Shown here: in pieces, positions 1-7,419 of the stretch
Layout: the number at the start of each line of letters is the position of its first letter
Position numbering within the stretch: the stretch's first letter is position 1
Source of the DNA: Flavobacteriales bacterium
Lineage (GTDB): Bacteria > Bacteroidota > Bacteroidia > Flavobacteriales_F > PHOS-HE28
Assembly (NCBI GenBank): GCA_026129465.1
Contig: JAHCIA010000001.1
Span: 2,821,503 to 2,885,502, forward strand
Direction: 5' to 3'
Length of the DNA: 64,000 nt
Program-made: the position numbers and the translations under genes
The notes under the pieces: generated by a model
Seen by the model: only the letters and a program-made list of their open reading frames with translations
Databases searched by the model: none
Told to the model about the DNA's origin: nothing

Positions 1-2
1 TC

Positions 3-512
3 CGCTGCGAGAAGGCCAGCGCCTACCTGAAGCACGAAGGCTTCACCAACGTGGGCCAGCTGCACGGCGGCATCATCGACTACGCGCGGCAGATCAAAGC
101 GCAAGGCCTGAAGAGCAAGTACAAGGGGCAGAACTTCGTGTTCGATGAACGCCTGTCCGAGCGCATCACTGACGATGTGGTGAGCACCTGCATGCAGTGC
201 GGCGCAAAGTGCGACCGCATCACCAATTGCCACGAAGCGACCTGCAACCTGCTTCTGGTGCAATGCGAGGCTTGCGCCACCAAGTACGCCGACTGCTGTT
301 CGCCCAGCTGCCGCGAGATCCACCAGCTGCCCATCGAAGCCCAACGCGTCTGGCGCAAAGGCCGCAGCACCCGCAGCACCAGGACCAAAGCCATCAACGA
401 CCCCGAAGGCCTGCGTCGCCGCATCCGTGAGGAAGAGGAGCTGCTCGCGCTCAATGGCACACTTCAACCCGAACTGACGACCGTCAACCCACAACCGACA
501 ACGAGCGCTTAG
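3..512 (+). CDS. trhO: tRNA uridine(34) hydroxylase TrhO, C-terminal part (cut by window edge)
   Basis: The frame is open from the first bases and starts in the sequence RCEKASAYLK, which follows the catalytic-cysteine loop of the rhodanese-like domain in the TrhO/UPF0176 (YceA) family. Downstream comes the family's cysteine-rich zinc-binding-like tail, with CMQCGAKC, then C..ATC, then QCEAC and CCSPSC. Known family role: O2-dependent 5-hydroxylation of uridine 34 in tRNA. The N-terminal half lies outside the window. The last dozen or so codons run into a CAAC-rich low-complexity stretch that continues past the stop, so the C-terminal tail appears to be encoded by repeat DNA. The next gene, hmgA, starts 68 bases after the stop. 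Confidence 0.9.
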   Translation, partial: RCEKASAYLKHEGFTNVGQLHGGIIDYARQIKAQGLKSKYKGQNFVFDERLSERITDDVVSTCMQCGAKCDRITNCHEATCNLLLVQCEACATKYADCCSPSCREIHQLPIEAQRVWRKGRSTRSTRTKAINDPEGLRRRIREEEELLALNGTLQPELTTVNPQPTTSA

Positions 513-580
513 GCTTGCGCGGCAGAAAACTGACAACGGGCAACCGCCAACCCGCTCAACTTTCAACCCCCAACCGGCCA
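476..580 (+). repeat. CAAC-rich degenerate repeat spacer before hmgA
   Basis: This is a degenerate string of 6-8 base units such as CAACCGA, CAACCGC and CAACTTT. It starts inside the last codons of trhO and ends directly at the hmgA start codon. The same word family occurs between sdhC and sdhA and just before yceI. No function is known to me. Confidence 0.6.
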
Positions 581-1738
581 ATGCCGATCTACCATACACT
601 GGGCAAGATCCCTCACAAGCGGCACACCGTCTTCAAGAACGGCAAGGACCGCTTCTTCTACGAGCAGCTCTTCGGCACCATCGGCTTCGATGGCATGAGC
701 ACCCTGAGCTACCACGTGCACCGCCCCACCATGGTGAAGGAGTTGCGCAAGCCGAAGGACGTCAGCCCCAAGATCGCCATCGAGAAGAACATGCGCTCGC
801 TGCGGCTGCACGGCTTCAAGACCAAGCCGGAGAAGGACCACCTCGCTGCGCGCAAGGCCATTCTGGTGAACAGCGATTGCGCCATCGTGCTCGCCGCGCC
901 CCAGGCCAAAACCGTGGACTACTTCTACAAGAACGCCGACTGCGATGAGATGATCTTCATCCACAAGGGCAGCGGCACCCTGCGCACCTTCCTGGGCAAC
1001 ATCGACTTCAAGTACGGCGACTACCTGATGATCCCCCGCGGGATGATCTACACCATGGAGTTCAAGGACAGCGACAACCGCCTGTTCATCGTGGAGAGCC
1101 ACCGGCCCATGTACACGCCGAAGCGCTACCGCAACTGGTTCGGCCAGCTGCTGGAGCATTCACCGTTCTGCGAGCGCGATATCCGTCGACCGAAGAAACT
1201 GGAGACACACGATGAGAAGGGCGACTTCACGATCAAGGTGAAGAAGCAGAACCTGCTGCATGAATTCGTGTACGCGAGCCACCCCTTCGACGTGGTGGGC
1301 TGGGACGGCTACAACTACCCCTACGCCTTCAGCATCCACGACTTCGAGCCCATCACCGGCCGCGTACACCTGCCGCCGCCCATCCACCAGACCTTCGAGA
1401 CCGACGCCTTCGTGGTATGCAGCTTCGTGCCACGCCTTTACGACTACCACCCGCAGGCCATCCCCGCGCCCTACAACCACAGCAACATCGACAGCGACGA
1501 GGTGCTCTATTACGTGGACGGCGACTTCATGAGCCGCAACGACATCGGCCCGGGCCACATCAGCCTGCATCCCGCCGGCATCCCCCACGGCCCGCACCCC
1601 GGCGCCATGGAGCGCAGCATCGGCAAGAAAGTGACCGACGAGCTGGCCGTGATGGTGGACACCTTCAAGCCGCTGATGGTGACCGAGGAGGCGCTGAAGC
1701 TGGATGATGGGAAGTACTGGAAGAGTTGGTTGGAGTGA
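581..1738 (+). CDS. hmgA: Homogentisate 1,2-dioxygenase
   Basis: This 385-residue protein matches the short bacterial homogentisate dioxygenases, which open the homogentisate ring to maleylacetoacetate in tyrosine and phenylalanine catabolism. The C-terminal cupin half carries the iron-site pattern: His300 followed by SNIDSDEV with Glu307, then PHGPHPG with His336 and His339. By analogy with human HGD these supply the two His and one Glu ligands. The start at MPIYHTLGK was chosen over an upstream TTG because the 22 preceding codons are translated CAAC-repeat DNA. Its pathway partner hppD lies 4.4 kb downstream on the same strand, beyond a toxin/IS region that probably split an older hmgA-hppD neighbourhood. 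Confidence 0.95.
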   Translation: MPIYHTLGKIPHKRHTVFKNGKDRFFYEQLFGTIGFDGMSTLSYHVHRPTMVKELRKPKDVSPKIAIEKNMRSLRLHGFKTKPEKDHLAARKAILVNSDCAIVLAAPQAKTVDYFYKNADCDEMIFIHKGSGTLRTFLGNIDFKYGDYLMIPRGMIYTMEFKDSDNRLFIVESHRPMYTPKRYRNWFGQLLEHSPFCERDIRRPKKLETHDEKGDFTIKVKKQNLLHEFVYASHPFDVVGWDGYNYPYAFSIHDFEPITGRVHLPPPIHQTFETDAFVVCSFVPRLYDYHPQAIPAPYNHSNIDSDEVLYYVDGDFMSRNDIGPGHISLHPAGIPHGPHPGAMERSIGKKVTDELAVMVDTFKPLMVTEEALKLDDGKYWKSWLE

Positions 1739-1741
1739 GTT

Positions 1742-1767
1742 GTCACCCTGAGCCCGTCGAAGGGTAG
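1742..1767. repeat. Imperfect palindrome CACCCTGAG...GAAGGGT
   Basis: A short imperfect palindrome (CACCCTGAG, CCCGTCG, AAGGGTA) sits just after the hmgA stop. It belongs to the widespread CACTGAG/GTCGAAG intergenic palindrome type; a relative lies at 4298-4329. Confidence 0.55.
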
Positions 1768-1784
1768 GGCGTGCCGGCGCCAAG

Positions 1785-1858
1785 TGCCCGCCGTCGGGCT
1801 ATCCGCAGTAGTCCTCGCCGAAGACGGCTCCGGGCTACTTGCTCCTATCCCTCACGCA
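1785..1858 (-). repeat. Dispersed GCGTGAGGGAT repeat, copy A
   Basis: Read on the minus strand it begins GCGTGAGGGATAGGAGC, continues AAGTAGCCCGGAGCC and GGCGAGGACT, and ends GATAGCCCGACGGCGGGC. It shares the opening word, the AGCCCG motif and the GCGAGGACT motif with copy B at 4198. It is the only inverted member of four copies between hmgA and hppD. It sits about 46 bases after the hmgA stop. Confidence 0.7.
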
Positions 1859-2107
1859 CCGCCCTCAACTTTGGCCTGTCAAGACTATCGAGCAATGCGC
1901 ATCTATCTCGACAAGAACATCTTTTCTGAGTTGAGAAAACCAGAGCGGCAAGCCGATTTGGAATTCCTCATTCAACTCAAGAAGAGACATGTCTTCGTCT
2001 TCTCGGAAGCGCATCTTGAAGACTTGAACCAGGACAAGACTGAGAAGAAGCGGGACGATCTCTTGTTCATGGAACAGCTGGTAGATCGGAACTACCTAGA
2101 AGCCATC

Positions 2108-2886
2108 TCAAAATAGTTTGCGCATGAGGATCATGGCACAAGCGAGCTGGACGAAGCCCAGGAAGTTGATGCTGTGATACTCGTAGCGGACCACAGTACG
2201 CCTGAAGTTGTTGAGCCAGGCGAAGCATCGCTCCACCTTCCATCTCCGCTTGTATCTGCGAAGCTCCCTTCCATCTTGGGATTTTGAACGCCCTGCGCGG
2301 TTCGGTGCGATCATGCGGACCTTCCTGCGCTTGAGCTTGCGATCGAGCTGATCGCTATCGTAGGCCTTGTCGCCGATGAGCACTTGGGGCAATTCTTCCA
2401 TGAAACGCGCGGCCAGCGTTTGGGTCACGAGCTTCACTTCGTGGGTGCTGGCTCCGAAGGTCCGTACGGCGATAGGAAGACCAGCAGCGTCTGTGACGAC
2501 CATGATCTTGGTGCCTTTACCTCGCTTAGTCGGGCCGATATGGAGCCCCCTTTTTTGGCACTGGAGAAGGTGCCATCGATGAAGCATTCTGTGATGTCGA
2601 TCTTCCCTCTTCGTTTGAGGTCCTGCGCCAAGGCCCACAGCACCTTGTCCCATACGCCCTGCTGACACCAGCGCTGGAAGTACCGATGGCACGACTGGTA
2701 AGGAGGGTAGCGCGGTGGAAGATCCTGCCATCTGGCTCCTGTCCGGCAGATCCATAATACCCCATTGAACACCTCCCGAGCATCCAGTGGCTTCCTGCCA
2801 CGCGTCTCGGTCCTCTCTTGAATAGGTGAGAGCAGGTCCTTGACCGCTTCCCACTGGGCGTCCGTGCAGTCCATCGTTTTGGACAT
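2108..2886 (-). CDS. IS5-family transposase, two frames joined by -1 frameshift
   Basis: Frame one starts [19 protein letters not shown] at 2886 and carries the IS5 N-terminal domain, then [13 protein letters not shown] with the first catalytic Asp. Frame two, one base back, continues [31 protein letters not shown] (second Asp) and [14 protein letters not shown] (Glu), ending MRKLF at 2108. The frames meet at an A6G5 run, so a -1 slip gives a DDE transposase of about 259 residues. Frame one alone runs on to a 150-residue product that loses the second half of the catalytic domain. Copy 2 has the same arrangement, so the frame change is not a local sequencing error. Confidence 0.9.
2546..2556 (-). 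promoter_or_regulatory. Slippery A6G5 run for transposase frameshift
   Basis: On the coding strand this reads AAAAAAGGGGG, exactly where the two transposase frames must join. It fits programmed -1 ribosomal frameshifting or transcriptional slippage as used by many IS elements to limit transposase. The equivalent site in copy 2 is 39540-39550. Confidence 0.7.
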
Positions 2887-4197
2887 CGAAAGAGGACATG
2901 CACGGTGAAAGGATCAAGACCCTCCCTTCTTCGGTTGTCAAACGCCCGTTGTTCATGGCTCAGGACACCTCAACTATTTTTGAGATGGCCTCTAGTCAAT
3001 GATCTGAAGGAAGGTCGTGCCGACATTCTAATCGCCACCCCAACTGAAGCATTTGACGGCAAGTCATTCTTCACTCCGGGAAGTATTGGCGACTTGTTCG
3101 GCGCGTTCGATGGCCTGAGCGGAACACTGTCAGTCTTGATGAAGGGGCTGTTCAGCATACGGCTGCCTTTGAACCTGGCCTCTAACATTGCCGCCATGGA
3201 TGAGGCCGGGCGGAAGATCTGGCTAAAGCTCATCCCCAATCCAAAGGACTACTACACAATCGGGGAATGGACTGAACTGTTTGGCTCATTCCTCGATGCG
3301 CTCCACGAAGACAGATCTGTTTACAAGGGAGTTCGAGGGGCAATGAGAGAGGCTGCAATGGAGTTTGACTTCTCCATTAGCTCTAAGGATATCAAGATGG
3401 TAGACCGCACCGGCAAGGAGTGGTCATTGATCGACATGATCAACACAGGAGTTGAAAACGCCAACAAGAACAAGACGCCCTCAACTCACGACTACCTGAC
3501 GACGACCTTTCTCATGCTGAACTTGACCGGGGTAGACGATGAGCCGAACAAGAAGGCACGATTCACGAATACGCAGAACGATGCGGGCCATGCTTTCTTC
3601 GGTGGACACTGCGACTATCTCGTCTCCAACGATGTTGGGTTCATAGTCAAATCGAACATCGTTTTTGGAATGAGAGGAATTGCCACGGAGACGATGAACC
3701 TACAGCAGTTCCTACAACGGATGAGATACTTAGAGCAGATATCGGAGCAGAGTGGAGCAGCCCTTTTCAAAGCGCTAGGTCATGGTCTTCGGCATTCGTT
3801 CCTCACCACGTCGCCAAGCGTGATGTTCCCATGGCGCACCTATGTGGACTACAAGGTGAATGAACGCTATCTAAACCATTTCAACCGACTCCAAGCTATC
3901 CATGAGGGAGAGCAATCGTTCTTACTCCTAGAGCGTCATCAGAACAATCTCTCCCAGTTCGACATGTACTCGGAGTATCAGGTCGTAGTTCACCAACTTT
4001 TGGATCTCTTCGGTCTTGATGACGACGGTCTTGGCCGATTCAACGAGTTAGATATTGAGCAACTGCGTGCCAAGACTTGGAAGGGTCGGTGGTGGACGCT
4101 CAATGGTGCCACAATTGGTGTTGAGGTGAACCAGGGCACGAAGAAATTCTGCTTGCTCATTCTCTAGGAACGCTAAGTCAAGTGGCAGCTGAGATTC

Positions 4198-4271
4198 GCG
4201 TGAGGGATAGAAGCGGAAAGCCCGCAAGCCGGTAATCGGGCGAGGACTTGTAGGCCCGGGTCAAGCCCGGG
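4198..4271 (+). repeat. Dispersed GCGTGAGGGAT repeat, copy B
   Basis: It begins GCGTGAGGGATAGAAGCGGA 30 bases after the stop of the broken PIN-like gene, continues AGCCCGC and GCGAGGACTTG, and ends in a GCCCGGGTCAAGCCCGGGC palindrome. It is the + strand counterpart of copy A. The 371-base gap 4168-4538 also holds the palindrome at 4298 and a possible gene remnant. Confidence 0.7.
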
Positions 4272-4297
4272 CTGAACTCCTAGCCTGACCCGGCCGA

Positions 4298-4329
4298 CAC
4301 TGAGCGAAGCCTAGCGGAGTCGAAGGGTG
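4298..4329. repeat. CACTGAGCGAAG...GTCGAAGGGTG palindrome
   Basis: An imperfect inverted repeat (CACTGAGCGAAG, then AGTCGAAGGGTG) of the common CACTGAG/GTCGAAG intergenic type; related to 1742-1767. It follows repeat copy B. Confidence 0.5.
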
Positions 4330-4389
4330 GGCCGGGGCACGCCCCAATGACCTCTAACAGCGAACATCCATCGCTAAGCCCTCTGTTCC

Positions 4390-4530
4390 TCACACTCCCG
4401 CCATCACCCGCAACCGTTCCAACAGCACCGCCGACCGCTCCGTGGCGACCGGTAGCACGAAGTGTCCTTCGATGACTTCAATGCACCGCTGGACGAGCGG
4501 TTTTGCTGAACGAGTCCTGTACGTTGTACC
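4390..4530 (-). pseudogene. Possible 3' remnant of an unidentified gene
   Basis: An open minus-strand frame of about 46 codons ends VATERSAVLLERLRVMAGV before a stop and has protein-like composition. It has no usable start codon and an in-frame stop lies just upstream. It could be the 3' tail of a gene removed when the neighbouring VapBC-type module arrived. I do not recognise the family, and chance is possible in GC-rich DNA. Confidence 0.22.
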
Positions 4531-4538
4531 TTAGCAGT

Positions 4539-4745
4539 ATGTCCAGCGCCGGCCTCTTCATCAAGATCGAATCGCTCCCTTCAGGGTTGCGCAAGGAGGT
4601 GGAGGCCTTCATCGACGGCTTGCTAAAACGCAAGCGCAAGGGAGAACCCAAGCGCAAGCCCATCCCGTTCGGCAAGTTCAAAGGCAAGATCCGTATGGCG
4701 GATGACTTCGATGGGCCATTGGATGACCTGAAGGACTACATGTGA
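4539..4745 (+). CDS. DUF2281/VapB-like antitoxin
   Basis: This 68-residue protein begins MSSAGLFIKIESLPSGLRKE and ends with FGKFKGKIRMADDFDGPLDD then LKDYM. This is the classic layout of the DUF2281 family: a short helix-forming N-terminus, then an FG..KG.I...DFD.PL...YM tail. Such proteins are usually encoded directly before PIN toxins and bind them. The stop overlaps the toxin start (TGATG), so the two are translationally coupled. A TACCTTAG motif lies five bases before the start; it is a weak promoter candidate. The function as antitoxin is inferred from family and arrangement. Confidence 0.85.
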   Translation: MSSAGLFIKIESLPSGLRKEVEAFIDGLLKRKRKGEPKRKPIPFGKFKGKIRMADDFDGPLDDLKDYM

Positions 4746-5131
4746 TGGATGTCCTGCTGGACACCCACATCCTGCTCTGGGCATGGAGCGGCGATAAGCG
4801 CCTTACGAAAGCCCAGCGTGAGCTGATCGCATCCGAAGAGGTCCGTGCTTGTGTGAGCATCGTCCCGCTCTGGGAGATCGCCATCAAATCCTCATTGGGC
4901 AAACTGGAACTGATGGCACCGTTGGATGAGATGATCGCCTCCTTGCCGGAGTTCGAGTTCCACCTGCTGCATTTGCGAACCGAGCATGTGCAACGGGTCA
5001 CCACCCTCCCCCTCCACCACCGCGATCCCTTCGACCGGATGCTCATCGCACAGGCGAAGCACGAGGGTATGCATCTGCTTACGGCGGATCCGCACTTCGC
5101 CGCTTATGGGGTGCCGGTGATCGCAGCGTAG
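4745..5131 (+). CDS. vapC: VapC-type PIN-domain toxin
   Basis: This 128-residue protein has the full PIN set: Asp6 in VLLDTHILLW, Glu44 in SIVPLWEIAIKSSLGKL, Asp94 and Asp97 in HHRDPFDRMLIAQA, and Asp115 in LLTADPHF. These acidic residues coordinate Mg2+ in PIN ribonucleases, which in VapBC systems cleave tRNA or rRNA. Length and spacing are normal, so the toxin looks intact. It overlaps the upstream DUF2281 antitoxin by one base. Repeat copy C begins 10 bases after its stop. The RNA target cannot be read from sequence. Confidence 0.92.
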   Translation: MDVLLDTHILLWAWSGDKRLTKAQRELIASEEVRACVSIVPLWEIAIKSSLGKLELMAPLDEMIASLPEFEFHLLHLRTEHVQRVTTLPLHHRDPFDRMLIAQAKHEGMHLLTADPHFAAYGVPVIAA

Positions 5132-5141
5132 TGGGTGTTTC

Positions 5142-5253
5142 GCGTGAGGGATGGCAGCGGCAGCCCGCCGCAGGGTTGGGTGAGCAGCGCACGGAGCGAG
5201 GAGGCCCGAGGAACGAGGGAGCCCGCCGACCGCTAGGCTGGCGAGGATAACGC
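5142..5253 (+). repeat. Dispersed GCGTGAGGGAT repeat, copy C
   Basis: It begins GCGTGAGGGATGGCAGCGGC, then AGCCCGCCGCAGGGTTGGG and a stretch rich in CGGAGCGAGGAGGCCCGAGG. The first roughly 85 bases are nearly identical to copy D at 5913. It lies between the VapBC-type module and the ParE-type module. Confidence 0.75.
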
Positions 5254-5300
5254 GCGTGGGCATGATCAACGTGCCGCGCTCGGTCCCACAGGTCCTGTTT

Positions 5301-5308
5301 TACCTTTG
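5301..5308 (+). promoter_or_regulatory. Bacteroidota-type -7 promoter element TACCTTTG
   Basis: TACCTTTG matches the Bacteroidota consensus TAnnTTTG and lies 18 bases before the antitoxin start at 5326. No clear -33 TTG is visible at the expected distance. Confidence 0.45.
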
Positions 5309-5325
5309 GACTACAACCAAGAGCC

Positions 5326-5562
5326 ATGAGCCGCATCGAGATCAAGCAAGCGAACATCGCGAAACAGGTGCTGAACACCAGCGATGAGGAAGTGCTGGAC
5401 CAGGTGAAGGCCGTGCTGGACCTGCAGAGCGGTGACTGGTGGAAGAACCTGCCCGCCAAGGTTCGCAAGGACGTGGAACTGAGCCTTGCCCAAGCCGATC
5501 GCGGTGGGACGGTGAGCCACGCCGAAGCCATGAAGCAGATCCGCGCATGGCGAAAGCGGTAA
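5326..5562 (+). CDS. Antitoxin of a ParE/RelE-type module
   Basis: This 78-residue acidic and helical protein begins MSRIEIKQANIAKQVLNTSD. Its tail, HAEAMKQIRAWRKR, is typical of small antitoxins encoded before ParE/RelE toxins (the HxEVMxxIRxW type). Its last 16 bases overlap the toxin gene in another frame, which argues for co-expression. A TACCTTTG element lies just upstream. Role inferred from size, tail motif and linkage. Confidence 0.8.
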   Translation: MSRIEIKQANIAKQVLNTSDEEVLDQVKAVLDLQSGDWWKNLPAKVRKDVELSLAQADRGGTVSHAEAMKQIRAWRKR

Positions 5563-5864
5563 GGTGGACGCCGAAGGCGATCGCCACATACATCGAAGTA
5601 CTGAGCTACCTGCGGGAGAAGTGGACCGCCCGCGAGGAACAGCGGTTCGTGGACGAGGTGGAGGATACCGTCCGCTATATCGTGATGTTCCCGAAGGGGT
5701 TCCGGAGTACCGGCCATGAACGCCTTCGAGAAGCACCGGTCAAACCATACACTATCCTGCTCTACCGCATAGACCGCTCAGCCATCGTGATCATCGGCCT
5801 GTTCGATATGCGCCGGCATCCGAAGTATTTGAAGCAACTGAAGAGCGGATGGAAGAAGGCGTGA
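5547..5864 (+). CDS. ParE/RelE-superfamily toxin
   Basis: This 105-residue basic protein has the fold signature of type II toxins: WTPKAIATYIEVLSYLREKW at the N-terminus, FPKGFRSTGHERLREAPV in the middle, and the C-terminal strands YTILLYRIDRSAIVIIGLFD followed by MRRHPKYLK. ParE members poison gyrase and RelE members cut mRNA on ribosomes; the sequence does not settle which. The ATG at 5547 lies inside the antitoxin frame and gives the normal family length. Repeat copy D begins 48 bases after the stop. Confidence 0.88.
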   Translation: MAKAVRWTPKAIATYIEVLSYLREKWTAREEQRFVDEVEDTVRYIVMFPKGFRSTGHERLREAPVKPYTILLYRIDRSAIVIIGLFDMRRHPKYLKQLKSGWKKA

Positions 5865-5912
5865 GCACCTGGCAAGAGAGGACCTGGGATTTGATGCGGT
5901 AGCGGGCATTCC

Positions 5913-6000
5913 GCGTGAGGGATGGTAGCGGCAGCCCGCCGCAGGGTTGGGCGAGCAGCGCACGGAGCGAGGAGGCCCGAGGAACGAGGGACCCCGCAGC
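5913..6000 (+). repeat. Dispersed GCGTGAGGGAT repeat, copy D
   Basis: Nearly identical to copy C over about 85 bases (GCGTGAGGGATGGTAGCGGC onward), then a related GC-rich tail runs to about 6055. It occupies most of the 334-base gap between the ParE-type toxin and hppD. I see nothing else there except an AT-poor leader before hppD. Confidence 0.75.
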
Positions 6001-6198
6001 CCGTTGCGGTGCCGCACAACGCAAGGTGGCTACAGCGAACAGCCCGACCCGAGGCTTTGCGAGGGGCACGCCCACACCTCGGCTGCGCTCGGCGGGACAT
6101 GCCCGATACCCACACTGATCCAAATCATCCCCACCCCCGCAAAAAGCCCGAACTTTGAGGCACCGAGCGTTCGGAGAACCCATCTATCCCCTATCCCA

Positions 6199-7344
6199 AT
6201 GGCAACCGGACTCAAAGACGTCGACTACGGCCTGGAGAAGATCATGGCTGATGCACAGGACTTCCTGCCCCTGCTGGGCACGGACTACGTGGAACTCTAC
6301 GTGGGCAATGCCAAGCAGAGCGCGCACTACTACAAGAGCGCGTGGGGCTTTCAGAGCCTGGCCTACGCCGGCCTGGAGACGGGCGTGAAGGACCGCACGA
6401 GCTATGTGCTGGTGCAGGACAAGATCCGCCTGGTGCTCACCACGCCGATGAACCCCGAGAGCCCGATCAACGAGCACATCCGCAAGCATGGTGACGGTGT
6501 GAAGGTGATCGCCCTGTGGGTGCCCGATGCGAAGAAGGCTTGGGAGGAGACCACCAAGCGCGGCGCGAAGAGCTTCATGGAGCCGGTGCGCGAGGAGGAT
6601 GAGCACGGTTACGTGGTGCGCAGCGGCATCCACACCTATGGCGAGACGGTGCACATCTTCGTGGAGCGCAACGAATACAAGGGTCCCTTCCTGCCCGGCT
6701 ACCGCGCGTGGAAGAGCCACTACAACCCGGAGCCGGTGGGCCTGAAGTTCATCGACCACATGGTGGGCAACGTGGGCTGGGGCGAGATGAACCAGTGGGT
6801 GGATTTCTACGCCCGTGTGATGGGCTTCGCGCAGCTGGTGAGCTTCGACGACAAGGACATCAGCACCGAGTACACCGCGCTGATGAGCAAGGTGATGAGC
6901 AACGGCAACGGCCGCATCAAGTTCCCCATCAACGAGCCGGCCGAGGGCAAGAAGAAGAGCCAGATCGAGGAGTACATCGAGTTCTACAACGGCGCAGGTG
7001 TGCAGCACATCGCGGTGGCCACCAACAACATCATCGAAACGGTGGGCGCGCTGAAGGACCGCGGCGTGGAGTTCCTCTACGTGCCGCCCAGCTACTACGA
7101 CACGGTGCTGGACCGCGTGGGCGAGATCGACGAGGACCTGGCGGTGCTGAAGCAGCACGGCGTGCTGGTGGACCGCGACGACGAAGGCTACCTGCTGCAG
7201 CTCTTCACCAAGCCGGTGCTGGACCGCCCCACGATGTTCTTCGAGATCATCCAGCGCAAGGGCGCCAAGAGCTTCGGCAAGGGCAACTTCAAGGCGCTGT
7301 TCGAAGCGATCGAACGGGAGCAGGAGAATCGGGGGACGCTGTAG
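6199..7344 (+). CDS. hppD: 4-Hydroxyphenylpyruvate dioxygenase
   Basis: A 381-residue protein with two vicinal-oxygen-chelate domains. The iron triad is visible in the C-terminal domain: His187 in FIDHMVGNV, His270 in GVQHIAVA and Glu349 in MFFEIIQRKG. It converts 4-hydroxyphenylpyruvate to homogentisate, the substrate of hmgA in this window. Start MATGLKDVDYGLEKIM was preferred to a longer upstream frame that reads through repeat copy D. A hairpin follows the stop. Together with hmgA it gives a tyrosine degradation route; a fumarylacetoacetase is not in view. Confidence 0.97.
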   Translation: MATGLKDVDYGLEKIMADAQDFLPLLGTDYVELYVGNAKQSAHYYKSAWGFQSLAYAGLETGVKDRTSYVLVQDKIRLVLTTPMNPESPINEHIRKHGDGVKVIALWVPDAKKAWEETTKRGAKSFMEPVREEDEHGYVVRSGIHTYGETVHIFVERNEYKGPFLPGYRAWKSHYNPEPVGLKFIDHMVGNVGWGEMNQWVDFYARVMGFAQLVSFDDKDISTEYTALMSKVMSNGNGRIKFPINEPAEGKKKSQIEEYIEFYNGAGVQHIAVATNNIIETVGALKDRGVEFLYVPPSYYDTVLDRVGEIDEDLAVLKQHGVLVDRDDEGYLLQLFTKPVLDRPTMFFEIIQRKGAKSFGKGNFKALFEAIEREQENRGTL

Positions 7345-7363
7345 GAGCGATCAACCATACGAG

Positions 7364-7397
7364 CGAAGGGCGTTCACCATGCGGTGGACGCCCTTCG
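7364..7397. terminator. Hairpin between convergent hppD and DUF4345 genes
   Basis: Stem CGAAGGGCGTTCACC (7364-7378) pairs with GGTGGACGCCCTTCG (7383-7397) with one non-Watson-Crick position and a 4-base loop. No T-run follows, so it may act bidirectionally or only protect 3' ends. Confidence 0.6.
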
Positions 7398-7419
7398 TGC
7401 TTGAAGAGGCGGATCGCGC

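Larger units (their letters stand above)
2099..2992 (-). mobile_element. IS5-family insertion sequence, copy 1 (894 bp)
   Basis: The ends are imperfect inverted repeats: GAAGCCATCTCAAAATAG at the left, and GAGGCCATCTCAAAAATAG at the right on the other strand. It is flanked by a TA dinucleotide on both sides (2097-2098 and 2993-2994), read as the target duplication. A single two-frame DDE transposase gene on the minus strand fills it. A copy of the same length with the same ends and the same translations lies at 39093-39986. Small size, TA target and split frame suggest the IS427-like subgroup of IS5; the subgroup call is tentative. Confidence 0.92.
1895..4167 (+). pseudogene. PIN-like domain protein interrupted by an IS element
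   Basis: Two coding pieces, 1895-2098 and 2995-4167, flank an 894-base IS. Removing the IS and one TA duplicate joins them in frame as ...DRNYL/VNDLKEG..., giving one protein of about 458 residues. The N-terminus, MRIYLDKNIFSELRK, resembles the first strand and acidic residue of PIN-type nucleases, and the following IQLKKRHVFVFSEAHLEDL fits a PIN-like fold. The large C-terminal part has no family I recognise. As it stands the first piece reads into the IS and stops after about 73 codons. Codon use is more AT-rich than in hmgA or hppD, suggesting acquisition. The PIN assignment is inference from the N-terminus only. Confidence 0.75.

Noticed and set aside
2108..2956. The 282-codon IS frame taken as a complete transposase
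   Set aside because: Its part before the A6G5 run is not transposase-like; the IS5 N-terminal domain and the first Asp lie in the other frame, so a frameshift product is the better reading.
1739..6198. True integron cassette array
   Set aside because: The repeat placement is similar, but no tyrosine integrase, attI or recognisable attC core is present; kept only as a cassette-like hypothesis.
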